In this document: piece after piece, positions 32,353 through 42,172 of the stretch
Position numbering within the stretch: the first letter of the stretch is position 1
Layout: each line of letters opens with the position of its first letter
Assembly (NCBI GenBank): GCA_023014485.1
Contig: JAJOZX010000481.1
Span: forward strand, 506,001-570,000
Source of the DNA: Bathynomus jamesi
Lineage: Eukaryota > Arthropoda > Malacostraca > Isopoda > Cirolanidae
Direction of reading: 5' to 3'
Length of the DNA stretch: 64,000 bases
Notes under the pieces: model-generated
What the model saw: the letters and a program-made list of their open reading frames with translations, nothing else
What the model was told of the DNA's origin: nothing
The model's database searches: none
Program-made: the position numbers and the translations under genes

Positions 32353-32748
32353 TCCATCGTTTCATCTATTTAGGGTTTATATATTATAGTCCTGCTATTT
32401 TAAATTATTAAGTCTTTAATAATTTAAACTTTATAAAAGTCGACTTTCTATGCTTTGTGTGTGCTAATTTCTCTAAAAATTCCCAATGAACAGAATATCC
32501 TCAGGTTATGAAACTTATGATGTCTTGCTGAATGCTGAGTAAAGTAGCCTATATCAAATCAATTATTAATACAATCACTGATCACTCATAAAATAAATTA
32601 TTACTAGTACAGTTCCCGCCGCTTCGCTGACGGTTAGACAGGCTAAACTACAAAAAAGAACCCAGCCGTGAAAATTTTGAGCTTCACATTGTGTCAACAT
32701 TTCTGAATCTGGTATCTCCCAAAACCTCCTCACCCCCATTCATACAAC

Positions 32749-32840
32749 TTGGGGGCTAACCCCCTCCCCCATTACCCCCACCCCTCCCTATTACCCCACC
32801 CATCCCCGATTACCCCCACCCCCACCCTTCCCCCATTGCT
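32749..32840. repeat. C-rich minisatellite (complement of the block at 120-205)
   Basis: Units of CCCCCATTACCCCCACCCC, the reverse complement of the G-rich minisatellite at 120-205 and 1640-1850. Here it lies inside a hAT element next to AAACTACAGAAAAGAACACAG, an association that also occurs around 1850-2110. Confidence 0.7.
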
Positions 32841-33433
32841 AAACTACAGAAAAGAACACAGTCATGAAAATCTTGAGCTTCACATTGCCGCCCGTAATAC
32901 AATTTCTGAATTTTTTTTACAATTTCTGAATTTTTTCCTCACAATTTCTGAAAGTGTGACGGACAGACGGACAGACGGACAGCTCTCTTATTATAATATA
33001 GATTACAGTCACTCCTGCAAAATGAAAAAGTAAACGTTTTCACTTTTCTTTTGAACCTATGATAAGGACATAGAAAATTACTAATTAGGGAAAGAAGAAA
33101 TATATCACAATGACCCCATCCAAGTAATTGTTAGAAATCTGAGAACTGAAATATTCGGATAGGTGCAGAAATGAGGTTTTATAGTTTTATAGAATTAAAA
33201 CTAAAAGTTGTCAGAATTGAGTTTGTTGTACTTGGCACCTCCGGCCAGAGGCCGGAGTTTAGTGAGACCTCCGTCCGGAGCAGGAGGTTTTCTAAAATGG
33301 CCGGACGGCAGGAGCCGGAGCCGGAGCTCCGGTGCATCACTAAAAATTTGTAAATAATTGATTTGTTTAGTTTCGTAAAAATCTGCAGCAGTCCGCCAAA
33401 CCAAAAAGGCCCACATATATATATATATACTGT

Positions 33434-33668
33434 GTAAAGAACGACGCCTTGTATAGGAGAATTATCCGCGCAAGATGAGAGCGAAAGAACGAAACAAATG
33501 AAAAAATGAGGTACCCACCCGGGAATCGAACCCGGGATCTTCCGATTGCTGGTCAGATATGATAACCACTACACCACAGGCCTCACCCAAACAAATGTCG
33601 TAATTCCTCTACATACGCGCAGAAGCCAATGCCCCAAAGGGGAACCTCCCGCTTGCCGTAACATTATA
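33434..33668 (-). repeat. tRNA-derived SINE-like unit 1 (minus)
   Basis: Contains a tRNA-like segment at 33511-33588 (minus) with box A TGGTGTAGTGG and box B GGTTCGATTCC and an anticodon-arm-like hairpin. Outside it are about 100 bp upstream (AAGCGGGAGGTTCCCCTTTGG) and 75 bp downstream (CTCATTTTTTCATTTGTTTC). Same unit as 33787-34055, opposite orientation. Confidence 0.8.
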
Positions 33669-33786
33669 TGGGTACCTCATTTTTTCATTTGTTTCGTTCT
33701 TTCGCTCTCATCTTGCGCGGATAATTCTCCTATACAAGGCGTCGTTCTTTACGTTAATTATACTGCGTGTTTGCAGTTATAATGTA
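33669..33786 (+). repeat. SINE-like unit 2, 3' part only
   Basis: Begins GGGTACCTCATTTTTTCATT, exactly the end of the tRNA-like part and the following tail, and runs to TATACTGCGTGTTTGCAGTT. The tRNA-like body is missing. Confidence 0.8.
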
Positions 33787-34055
33787 TATAATGTTACGGC
33801 AAGCGGGAGGTGCCCCTTTGGGGCATTGGTTTCTGCGCGTATGTAGAGGAATTACGACATTTGTTTGGGTGAGGCCTGTGGTGTAGTGGTTATCATATCT
33901 GACCGGCAATCGGAAGATCCCGGGTTCGATTCCCGGGTGGGTACCTCATTTTTTCATTTGTTTCGTTCTTTCGCTCTCATCTTGCGCGGATAATTCTCCT
34001 ATACAAGGCGTCGTTCTTTACGTTAATTATACTGCGTGTTTGCACTTATAATGTA
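33787..34055 (+). repeat. tRNA-derived SINE-like unit 3 (complete, plus)
   Basis: The tRNA-like body at 33868-33944 has box A TGGTGTAGTGG (33879-33889) and box B GGTTCGATTCC (33923-33933), the internal RNA polymerase III promoter. The T arm pairs well and the anticodon arm TCTGA/TCGGA pairs with a 7-base loop CCGGCAA, but the acceptor strands do not pair and loop position 33 is C, so it is not a normal tRNA. Unlike a standard SINE, about 80 bp of shared sequence precede the tRNA-like part. Confidence 0.8.
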
Positions 34056-34057
34056 TA

Positions 34058-34092
<35 letters not shown>

Positions 34093-34157
34093 ATATATAT
34101 CTTGTGGATAGCATAACGGTACAGGTATGGGTATAGAAATGGTTTAGAAATCAATGA

Positions 34158-34159
<2 letters not shown>

Positions 34160-34190
<31 letters not shown>
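34160..34190. repeat. (TA)n microsatellite
   Basis: About 30 bp TA between two copies of GGTATAGAAAT. The region 34090-34260 repeats TATGGGTAT-like strings; nothing coding is seen up to 34700. Confidence 0.9.
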
Positions 34191-34192
<2 letters not shown>

Positions 34193-34710
34193 TATAGAAA
34201 TAAAATCTTAATGAGTTATGGGTATGGGTATCGAAATTTATTTACGTACGGTACCTATTTCTATACTTGGGTCTTACCAAATACGTAGAGCGTTTCTTGA
34301 TCTTACGTTACTGAATGACTTGAGTCGAGAATGTTATAAAATTAATTTAAACAAAATGTCGAACGTAACATGACAATATTCGATAGTGTGAGAAAATATT
34401 TTGGAAAAAAAGGATCGATTCGATTCCATAAATGATAAAATAAATCAAATTATTTTGTTTAATGTGACAGGTTTAAGCACTAATAAGGGTGACCTCGTTA
34501 AATAGCCAAGGGTGGGTTGAGTTTTTTCTATCATTGCTCAAAACGTTTAAAATGTGAAGGAACCAGAGAAATACAGATGAATATTTGTGTATATGAAAAG
34601 AATATCTGTGAATACAAACTAAAAATTGTATGTGAAAAATTCTATTACAAACGGTCTTCTCTTCCGCGTTTACTGGCGAAAATATATACGACATTCCCGT
34701 TTCCACAGTC

Positions 34711-35770
34711 ATGCTCAATGACGATCCTTCAAAGTTTCGCAATTTTATCACCAGTGAAAGTGATGTTCTCTCGGCCATAAATAAAATTAATGCTAATAAA
34801 ATTCAAGGTTCAGACAACCTCTACCTTCGAGTACTTAAAGAAATGAGCTGTGCAGTAGTCTCTCCTCTTACATATGCAGTGTACTTAATAAATCGTTACA
34901 GTCTGGAGAAGTTCCGTTCGACGGGAAACTTGCGAACATTACGCCAATATACAGGGTGTTTCAGGAGGAAAGGTCAATACTTCGGGAGGTGATAGTATCG
35001 GTCATTGTGAGAAAAAAAGTTCATATGAACATGTGTCTAATTCTGAATGGTTACGGAGATAGAGCTGTTTGAATCTGATGCACGCGCAGCTCTTCCTCCC
35101 CCTTCCCTCCCCTATAACTTTGAACCATGTAAGCTGTAATGTAAGCTGTAACAAATTTGTCATTTCTGTATCTGATACCATTCAAAATGCCAATGTTTAA
35201 ACACTAAATGTTAGAAACATTAATTGGTTTCTCTTTCTTGATTACCATTAACAATGCTTCTTTCTGTATTTGTAGATTCAAACAGCACTATCTCCGTAAC
35301 CATTCAGAATTAGACACATGTTCATATGAACTTTTTTTCTCACAATGACCGATACTATCACCTCCCGAAGTATTGACCTTTCCTCCTGAAACACCCTGTA
35401 TAAAAAAGGAGAAAAATCGCTTCTCCGAAATTATCATTCCATTAGTTTGAGTTCAGTAATTAGTAATCTTGCGGAGACGATCGTTCGGGATAAAATAGTT
35501 AATCACTTAGAAATGAATAATTTAATGGAAGATTCTCAGCACGAATTTCGACATAATCGCTCTTGTCTTCCTAATTTGTTCGACTACTTCAAAGATAACG
35601 TAAATATATATATGACGAGAGTAAAACATGGGATGTTATATGTTTCGATTTTGAAAAGGCGTCTGATAAAGTGCCTCGTAGGAGATTATTAGCTAAATTT
35701 CAATCTCACGGAATTGATGGTAATGTTTTCAAATGAAATGAGAACTGGCTAAACGAAGGTAAACAGAGAG
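34711..35770 (+). pseudogene. LINE reverse transcriptase relic, split by a MITE
   Basis: Before the MITE: DVLSAINKINANKIQGSDNL and VVSPLTYAVYLI, then LANITPIY across the insertion point. After it: KKGEKSLLRNYHSISL, LAETIVRDKIVNHL, DSQHEFRHNRSC (usually QHGFR), FDFEKASDKVPRRRLLAKF and ENWLNEGKQRVVI. This is the fingers-palm part of a non-LTR reverse transcriptase. Removing the TA-flanked MITE at 34952-35398 restores PIYKKG in frame. Other frameshifts occur near 34905 and 35640. Confidence 0.88.
34952..35398. mobile_element. Tc1/mariner-type MITE, 447 bp, inserted in the LINE relic
   Basis: CAGGGTGTTTCAGGAGGAAA at left, complement at right, with arms near 110 bp (ATCTCCGTAACCATTCAGAA on the right). 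TA duplication at 34950-34951 and 35399-35400. No transposase remains in the interior. Confidence 0.93.
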
Positions 35771-36129
35771 TGGTCATCGTATTCGTGTAGTTACTAAATT
35801 GGGAAAATTTCGAAGAAGAAATTCGTAATAATACTTCCATATGAATTACTTATCACAACTAATTTAAATAATTTCATCATTACAAGTGGAGAAAAAATTT
35901 TAGATCGTGAAGACGGAAAATTCTCCGTCGTAAAATGAAACTCATAAAATAAAGATTTTTTCTGTCGCCATAACAAAAATTCGGGTTTCACTTAAATAAA
36001 TTGAACGAAATACCACATTTTTTAATAGAATATAATTATTTTGCAGTTTTGAAAAATTATGTAATTTCTAAATATATGTGAAAGTGTGATTATGAACCCT
36101 TTTTCTCACTAAATATTGTCAGGTGCTTT

Positions 36130-36195
36130 AACTGAAGATGGAAGGTATACCTAACCGAAACGTCTGAATAATAAAGATCATTCGTTTTTCTGTTT
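36130..36195 (+). repeat. Penelope-like 3' end fragment with hammerhead-like motif
   Basis: CTGAAGA-T-GG, an internal GGTATACC hairpin, CC-GAAACGTCTGAATAATAAA. The arrangement matches the motifs at 51092-51120 and, in the minus strand, near 29208-29236. No coding sequence of the element is preserved beside it; the mariner foldback at 36200 follows at once. Confidence 0.55.
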
Positions 36196-36199
36196 TATA

Positions 36200-36826
36200 C
36201 AGGGTGTCCCAGAATTAACTATCTATTTCAATGAAATCGGACAAATCTTTTAAAAACACACTTTTATTTATGTTTATCATGTTTAATATGTGTTAAAAAT
36301 GTATAAATTTCTAAATTTTTTTCATAATTTTATTTTCATAATTTTTTCATTATCTGGTCCAATGAAAGACCGTCTGAAGTCATAGAATGGCAAAGAGACT
36401 CTCCAAAAGTTAACGTGTGGCTTGGAATGACCAAATCCAAAATTTATGGTGCTCCATCTTGTTGAAACACAACATTATCAAGAATGCCATCATCAAGAAG
36501 CTGTGGTTCGAGAAACTGCTGAAGCATATCAAGGTAGACGGTACCTGTTACAGTTGCTCCCGCAAAGAAGAATGGGCCATAAATTTTGGATTTGGTCATT
36601 CCAAGCCACACGTTAACTTTTGGAGAGTCTCTTTGCCATTCTATGACTTCAGACGGTCTTTCATTGGACCAGATAATGACAAAATTATGAAAATAAAATT
36701 ATGAAAAAAATTTAGAAATTTATACATTTTTAACACATATTAAACATGATAAACATAAATAAAAGTGTGTTTTTAAAAAATTTGTCCGATTTCATTGAAA
36801 TAGATAGTTAATTCTGGGACACCCTG
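36200..36826 (-). mobile_element. Mariner foldback element
   Basis: CAGGGTGTCCCAGAATTAAC at left with complement at right; arms of about 240 bp. TA at 36198-36199 and 36827-36828. The minus strand centre reads VNVWLGMTKSKIYGPFFFAG, then TVYLDMLQQFLEPQLLDDG and VVFQQDGAP, the middle of a mariner-like transposase with the second catalytic Asp; the other arm repeats the start of this segment inverted. The rest of the gene is missing. Confidence 0.9.
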
Positions 36827-36839
36827 TATATATACGAGT

Positions 36840-37450
36840 ATAAGATAAGGTGAAATCCAGAAAGCTTATTCCCCCATTGCATGGGGATGAGTGTGTCTTA
36901 AAGATCACCTGAGACGGAGCAGAAACAGGGTAAGTGGTGGGCTCAACGTCTTTCGTGACATGACTTTAATGTATTATTTAACTTAGTTTAATCTGCGTTA
37001 TTTGCACTCTCTCTACTGATTTACACTCATTTCTGTATTCTTCATATAACGGAAATTGGGTTAACGTGGCCTTGAAATTGGGACACTGGTTGTTCGCAAA
37101 ATTCAAATCTTTAGTGGCATTGGTTCGAATCTCATCGAAGTAAGGTAAATTTATTTCCAGTGTATTTAATCTTAAGACTTAAGTTGCTCTTAGTATGTTG
37201 TTCTTCATCAATATGAAATTGATGTACGTGTAATTAATTACACTAGGTTTGTGAAAAAAAAATGAAATGGTATTTAATTGACACATCCTACAATAGATAG
37301 CGCCACCCACTTCGATTAAATTATTTTCAAGGAATCAGTTCCCGAAAAGTATTTCATCAAACATCGAAGTTTGATGAAAATACTGTCATCACCTGAGGGC
37401 GAGTGTTCGATGAAAGAAATTCACAAATCTTGAAAATTCCAGTCTCATTG
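36840..37450. other. No recognisable gene or element
   Basis: Moderate-complexity AT-rich sequence. I found no ORF with a motif, no inverted ends and no match to other parts of the window. Confidence 0.4.
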
Positions 37451-37451
37451 T

Positions 37452-38462
37452 ACAGTTGCCCGCATCTGTAATGTTCCTCGCCTCACAAGCGACTCCGAAC
37501 ATGTGGCAACGCCGCAGTGATAGTCAAGGTACCCCAACTGGGGGAAGGTGGGGTGGAGGGGGAACAACCTAGTCCAACAACATATAACACACAGAGATGG
37601 GCAGTAACGCGTTACATGTAATGACGTTACGTAACGAACGTTACAAAAGTAACGAGTAACGGTAACGCCTGAAAGATTTTCAAATGTATCAATGTAACGG
37701 TAACGCTTTGCAAATTTTTTATCAATGTAACGGATTTTTTCATTACTCGTTACTCGATACTTGAATTTGAATTTGATAACATTGCCATTCTATTCATGAG
37801 AACTATTAAATGCAATTCACTATTCCGTGTTAGTGGTAACAACTAATTTTAGATTTTCTAGGTCTCTTCATCTTTCCCTAAAATTACTGGGGTGCAAATT
37901 ATTGTGCAATATATCGTTCTTAAGATATCAACATTTATATAGTCAATAATAGTAGCTATTAGAATTTATGTGGTATGGCTGCCATTTGTAAGTTTATCTG
38001 TAGTTTCAAAATACGCGTGAAGGCACATAAACAAATATCAAATGTAACTAGTTACTTGTAACGTCGTTGCATGTATCGAGTAACAGTAACGATTTAAGGA
38101 TTTTCAAAAGTAACGATGTAGCGGTAACGCCGAGTACATTTTCGACGTATAACGAGTAACGGTAACACCGCCCAATTTAATGTAATGCCCATCACTGATA
38201 ACACAGACGCATATATCTAAAGGACAATTGAATGTGTATTCATTAACATACAGGTAATTATATTGTAATGGCTCTGTTCATAAAGATAAACAGTTAATCT
38301 GATCGTATACAGCGTTGAACTCCATGTAGTTTACTAGTCTTATACAGTAATAAGGTTCCATTATGATTACTGCAAATCTATATGAACAGCTACCACTCTA
38401 CAACTTTTTATATACTAGTGAATTTGAACCAAAAATAGACATTACACAACCAATTACAATTA
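37452..38462. repeat. R1-R2 composite repeat, interrupted by a hAT MITE
   Basis: R1 (37452-37591, plus) continues after the hAT MITE with ATAACACAGACGCATATATC and passes into R2 in minus orientation (38272-38462). It is the only place in the window where the two halves meet directly, and serves as the reference for insertions at 18528 and 18753. Confidence 0.8.
37592..38197. mobile_element. hAT MITE with perfect 8-bp duplication
   Basis: CAGAGATGGGCAGTAACGCG at left and TAATGCCCATCACTG at right; ATAACACA at 37584-37591 and 38198-38205. The interior is rich in GTTAC and GTAACG motifs in both orientations, as is common in this hAT group. 606 bp, non-coding. Confidence 0.93.
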
Positions 38463-38743
38463 CATTTCAATAGTTTATAATATTTAGAGATTAGCTAGTC
38501 AAGAAAATGTAAATTTATGGACAACTTATCTTATTATGCTTTGCCATTTTTGTGAATATAGAATATTTTTATATAATTACACTTTGAAATGAGTATAAAT
38601 TACACCAGTACACATTTGAAAACTTGTCATTTGAAAACTTGTCGATCGATGTTTACAAACTAGTTGGTGATTCTATATAATTTGAGTGCGCTGATCTCAA
38701 AAATATAGTTAGTTTTTCCCTATCATGTATGGTTTTCTTACTA

Positions 38744-38980
38744 CAGGGTGTGTCATAAATCCCCCATTTATCCCCAAATGTGAACCATCTTATCGAGACC
38801 AACATTGGATTGCACATGCTAAACCATAAATTTTGTTGTTATAGACTACAGTAACGCTTACATAATAATGTAGGGTAAATATATATAACAACCAGTCCCG
38901 TTCCCAGCAAAATACTCTCTCCCCTCCCATCAATGGGTGGTTAACATTTGGGGACAGATGAGGTATTACAACACCCCTTG
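38744..38980. mobile_element. MITE, 237 bp, TA-flanked
   Basis: CAGGGTGTGTCATAAATCCC at left is mirrored by GAGGTATTACAACACCCCTTG at right, with TCCCCAAATGTGAACCA against its complement further in. TA at 38742-38743 and 38981-38982. A Tc1/mariner-type MITE is likely. Confidence 0.75.
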
Positions 38981-39184
38981 TAGCACGAAATCTTTAGGTG
39001 ATAGAGTAAAACCTAATTAAAGCAGAATTAAATAGCTCCTAGCTCTTGGACAAGCATATTGCTTGTTTATGAAAGAATAAAAAAATAACTGAAAGAAACA
39101 AAATATATTTACCTTCTTTACTTGCAAACATTTCAGGACTTATTCCAAAGACTTAAGACTACGAAGATAGATCTGACTAATGAC

Positions 39185-40849
39185 GACTAAACCGGTGCTT
39201 CTTTGATGTTTTCTTATGCTGTGCGTTAGGCTGATCTCGTTGTAGACACCAGCAGTAATCCGCCATCATATTTGTATGCCATCTTCCTTGATATCTTCTT
39301 TCCATGGTTTTGATGTCCTAGTGAAATCGTTCCCCTTGCTCCTCACTGACATCTCCGAGATTTTCGGGAAAACGGTCAAGATGCGAAAATAAGAAGTGAA
39401 CTTTCAGGCTCATGTTGCAGCCTAAGGCGCAAAATTTTTAAGCATATTTTCCACCAGTCTTTCATAATTTTGGCTTTTGTAGTTTCCCAAGAAGTGTTCA
39501 ACATCTTTGAAACCAAGCCATGCTTCTTTTTCTTTATTGGTCATTGTGTTCAGGAAATGATCGTCTGTCAATAACTTTCTAGTCTGAGGACCTATAAAAA
39601 CACCTTCCTTTATTTTCTCGTAGCTAATCTTTTGATATTTTGAACAAATGTACTTGAAACACTCACCTTCTCTATTCAATGCTTTGACATACTGCTTCAT
39701 CAAGCCTAACTTAATGTGCAAGGGTGGTAGGAGGATTTTATTTGGTTCAACTAGATGTTCATGTAAAATGTTCTTTGATCGTGGGGTAAGATTCTTTCTA
39801 GGAGGCCACGTTTTCCTCTTCCAGTGCTGGTCACGTGCTCGACTATCCCATTCGCAGATGAAACATGGCATCTTAGTGTATCCTGATTGCTGCCCAAGTA
39901 ACATGCAAAGGACTTTGAGATCCCCACACAATATCCATCTGTGATTTTGATACTGAATTTTTTCCAGAAGCAGTTTCATGTTATCATAGGTCTCTTTTAA
40001 ATGAGTAGAATGGGCCACTGGGATTGATGCATATTTGTTACCGTTGTGCAGTAACACTCCTTTTAGACTGGTTTTAGAGGAATCTATAAACAACCTCCAG
40101 TCACTGGTTTGGTATTCGATGCCTAGCTTGCACACTAATCCTGTGATGTCCTTGCAAAATACCAAGGGACCATCTTCTTCGAAAAAAGGCACGAAGTCTT
40201 TCTCACGATTTCTGTACCAAGCGAAGTATGTGTCGGATGCCAATAAATTGTTCTCCTGCAATCTAGACCCCAAAAGTTCTGCAGAGTCCTTAGGCAGATT
40301 CAAATCCCTGACTAAGTCATTTAGTTCGGCTTGGGTTAATGGTTTAGGAGGATCTCGGTCAGCTGTTGGTTGTTCATAAACATCATCATTGTCTGGATTT
40401 GGAGCTGAATCAGAATCTGAATTGTATTGATCCAGACTCTCGGGTGGGCGGGGAATAGGAACTTCTGGACCATGGGGTACCGGCCTTATTGCAGATGGAA
40501 GACTTGGGTATTGAAGGCTCTCTTTATTCTTTGCATTATAACCTTTAACATTGCAAGAACAGAAGTAGCAGTCGTCGGTATGGTTTCTAGGCTCGCGCCA
40601 TACCATAGGGATCCCAAATGGCAAACTTTTCTTTTTACCTTTGCTCCAATTCCTTAGTGCCGCAACACACGTAAGACAAACCTTGTGTGGAACCCAACTT
40701 TTGTCTTGATCTCCTAATTTAATTCCAAAATAAGCATGATAAGCTCTCTTAATGAAGGTCGTTACATTTGTCCTTTGTTTTACAACAACATACCGACCAC
40801 AAATATAACAAAATATGTCTGAACTATGAGTACATCCTCTAGAAGCCAT
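39185..40849 (-). pseudogene. Repeat-type gene with ZAD-like zinc finger (family of unknown function)
   Basis: Open for 475 codons (39422-40849), starting MASRGCTHSSDIFCYICG. The N-terminus has CxxC, about 40 residues, then CxxC (VCLTC), a ZAD-like spacing, followed by another pair in DDCYFC. The core contains AWYRNREKDFVPFF, WRLFIDSSKTSLKGVLLHNG, YASIPVAHSTHLKETY, CGDLKVLCMLLGQQSGYTK, PCFICEWDSRA and ILLPPLHIKLGLMKQYVKAL. I recall abundant uncharacterised animal proteins with this core. After a stop at 39422 the protein resumes one frame over (MSLKVHFLFSHLDRFPENLG), with another stop inside FH-stop-DIKTMERRYQGRW, so this copy is probably dead. A mobile element is likely, but I did not find its ends. 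Confidence 0.75.
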
Positions 40850-41460
40850 TATTAAAATTTTAAAGACGTAATGTTAGAATTATCTATCTGAAAAATATGA
40901 AAAAACGAAATTAATTAAAGATAAAAAAGGTAAAAAATTACAAAACGCCCCAAAATTGTTTTACTAATAACTTTAAAACTGTGGGTGATAGAAAAAAACT
41001 GGTAGCATTTTTTAATTCAGCGCAGCGAATTGCTTCAGAATCACAACTGAAAATAAAGAAATCGATTTTCATGCAGACCGGTGTTATCAGTGTTTTCTGG
41101 TGTTCAATTTTCTGTAAATATAGATTTTGATTTGTAATGAAAATTTAAAAATTTCAAATAATCAGTAAGAGAACTAGTTAAATTGGGCTGATGCCAGTGC
41201 CCAAAAAAGGGGCCGATTTTGCCAATGCCGATGGATCAGTACACCACTAGTTTTTATTGATTTTGCTAATTTTGATGGCGAGGGTCTTTACTGGTAAATA
41301 TACTATTCAATTTGATCTAATAACATGTTTTATAGATTTAATGACTCACACATGTTGTTTATACCCTCATGTAATCGCAAGTTTCTTTAAAAATATCATC
41401 TTATTTGTTAAACTTTAATACAAAAAATCTTCTTATTTTTTTAACAAATAACATAGTATA

Positions 41461-41680
41461 ATGGCTCCAAATAAAGAAATTTCATGCAAGAATAGGTTAA
41501 AAATTATTGTTCTCCATAAAGAAGGCAACACTCAAAAACAAATAGCTGTTAAAGCTGGAGTATCATTGTCTACACTCTACTGTTTCCAAAACACTTTCTC
41601 ACCACTCACAAACTGGGGATGTGAAGAACAAAACAGGTTGAGGATAGAAGCGAAAAACATCTAAAAAGGATGGTGAGTAT
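41461..41680 (+). pseudogene. Tc1-like transposase N-terminal fragment
   Basis: MAPNKEISCKNRLKIIVLHK, then NTQKQIAVKAGVSLSTLY, the first helix-turn-helix of a Tc1-like transposase, followed by a Lys/Arg-rich hinge in a shifted frame. Truncated where R2 copy 3 begins. Confidence 0.75.
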
Positions 41681-41689
41681 ATGATAATG

Positions 41690-41857
41690 ATGAGCAAGCG
41701 TAATAGAAAGAAGACTGGTGGGTGGGGAAGGGAAATGAGGGAGTGTGGAGGTTGGTTGTGTAATGTCTATTTTTGGTTCAAATTCACTAGGTATATAAAA
41801 AGTTGTATTGTGGTACCTGTTCATATAGATTTGCAGTAATCATAATGGAACCTTATC
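41690..41857 (+). repeat. Interspersed repeat R2, copy 3
   Basis: Same sequence as 18290-18440, from GACTGGTGGGTGGGGAAGGG to CAGTAATCATAATGGAACCT. It ends against TCTATACTAATAATTGTGAC, which may be the end of yet another repeat. Confidence 0.8.
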
Positions 41858-42122
41858 TATACTAATAATTGTGACGGTCGAACTGCCTGCGAACTTTCTT
41901 TCTTTGTTTCTTATGGCCGGCCAAACCACTGGCCAGATTTGAATAAGACTTGGGGAATAGGAGTATGTGAGACCGGGGAAGAACATTGGATATTTGGCGT
42001 CGGCCTTCGAGGTCATCTGAAGCCGCTGGAGGGTTCTGTATTCCGGAATGGTTGAAAGATAATGACATCATAAACACGCCATAAAAGAAAGTGACATAAA
42101 ATGGGCGGAGCTCTAGCATATA

Positions 42123-42123
<1 letters not shown>

Positions 42124-42155
<32 letters not shown>
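42124..42155. repeat. (GT)n microsatellite
   Basis: (GT)n followed by (TA)n next to the left end of the subfamily A element copy 3. Confidence 0.95.
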
Positions 42156-42166
<11 letters not shown>

Positions 42167-42172
42167 GTAATT

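Larger units (their letters stand above)
32197..33342. mobile_element. Non-autonomous hAT element with perfect 8-bp duplication
   Basis: Starts TAGTGATGCACCGGAGG, ends CCGGAGCTCCGGTGCATCACTA. Flanked by AAAATTTG at 32189-32196 and 33343-33350. CCGG-rich subterminal repeats fill about 100 bp at each end. The 1146-bp interior has (GT)n, C-rich minisatellite and copies of the ACACAGTCATGAAAATCTT repeat, but no transposase. Confidence 0.93.
32018..33412. mobile_element. Small inverted-repeat element, interrupted by a hAT element
   Basis: GGCTGACTGCTACAGATTTT at 32024 is mirrored by the complement near 33385-33405; the match runs on through ACGAAACTAAGCAAATCAATTA. Without the hAT insertion it would be about 240 bp. 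Degenerate CCTAA repeats (32125-32170) lie inside. Family unknown. Confidence 0.7.

Noticed and set aside
33868..33944. Functional tRNA gene
   Set aside because: Boxes A and B and the T arm are good, but the acceptor strands do not pair, position 33 of the anticodon loop is C, and the segment is part of a repeated longer unit.
41870..42120. Helitron/Helentron end at TCTATACTAATAATTGTGAC
   Set aside because: The start resembles ends seen in some arthropod Helentrons, but there is no terminal hairpin, no second end and no Rep/helicase coding sequence.
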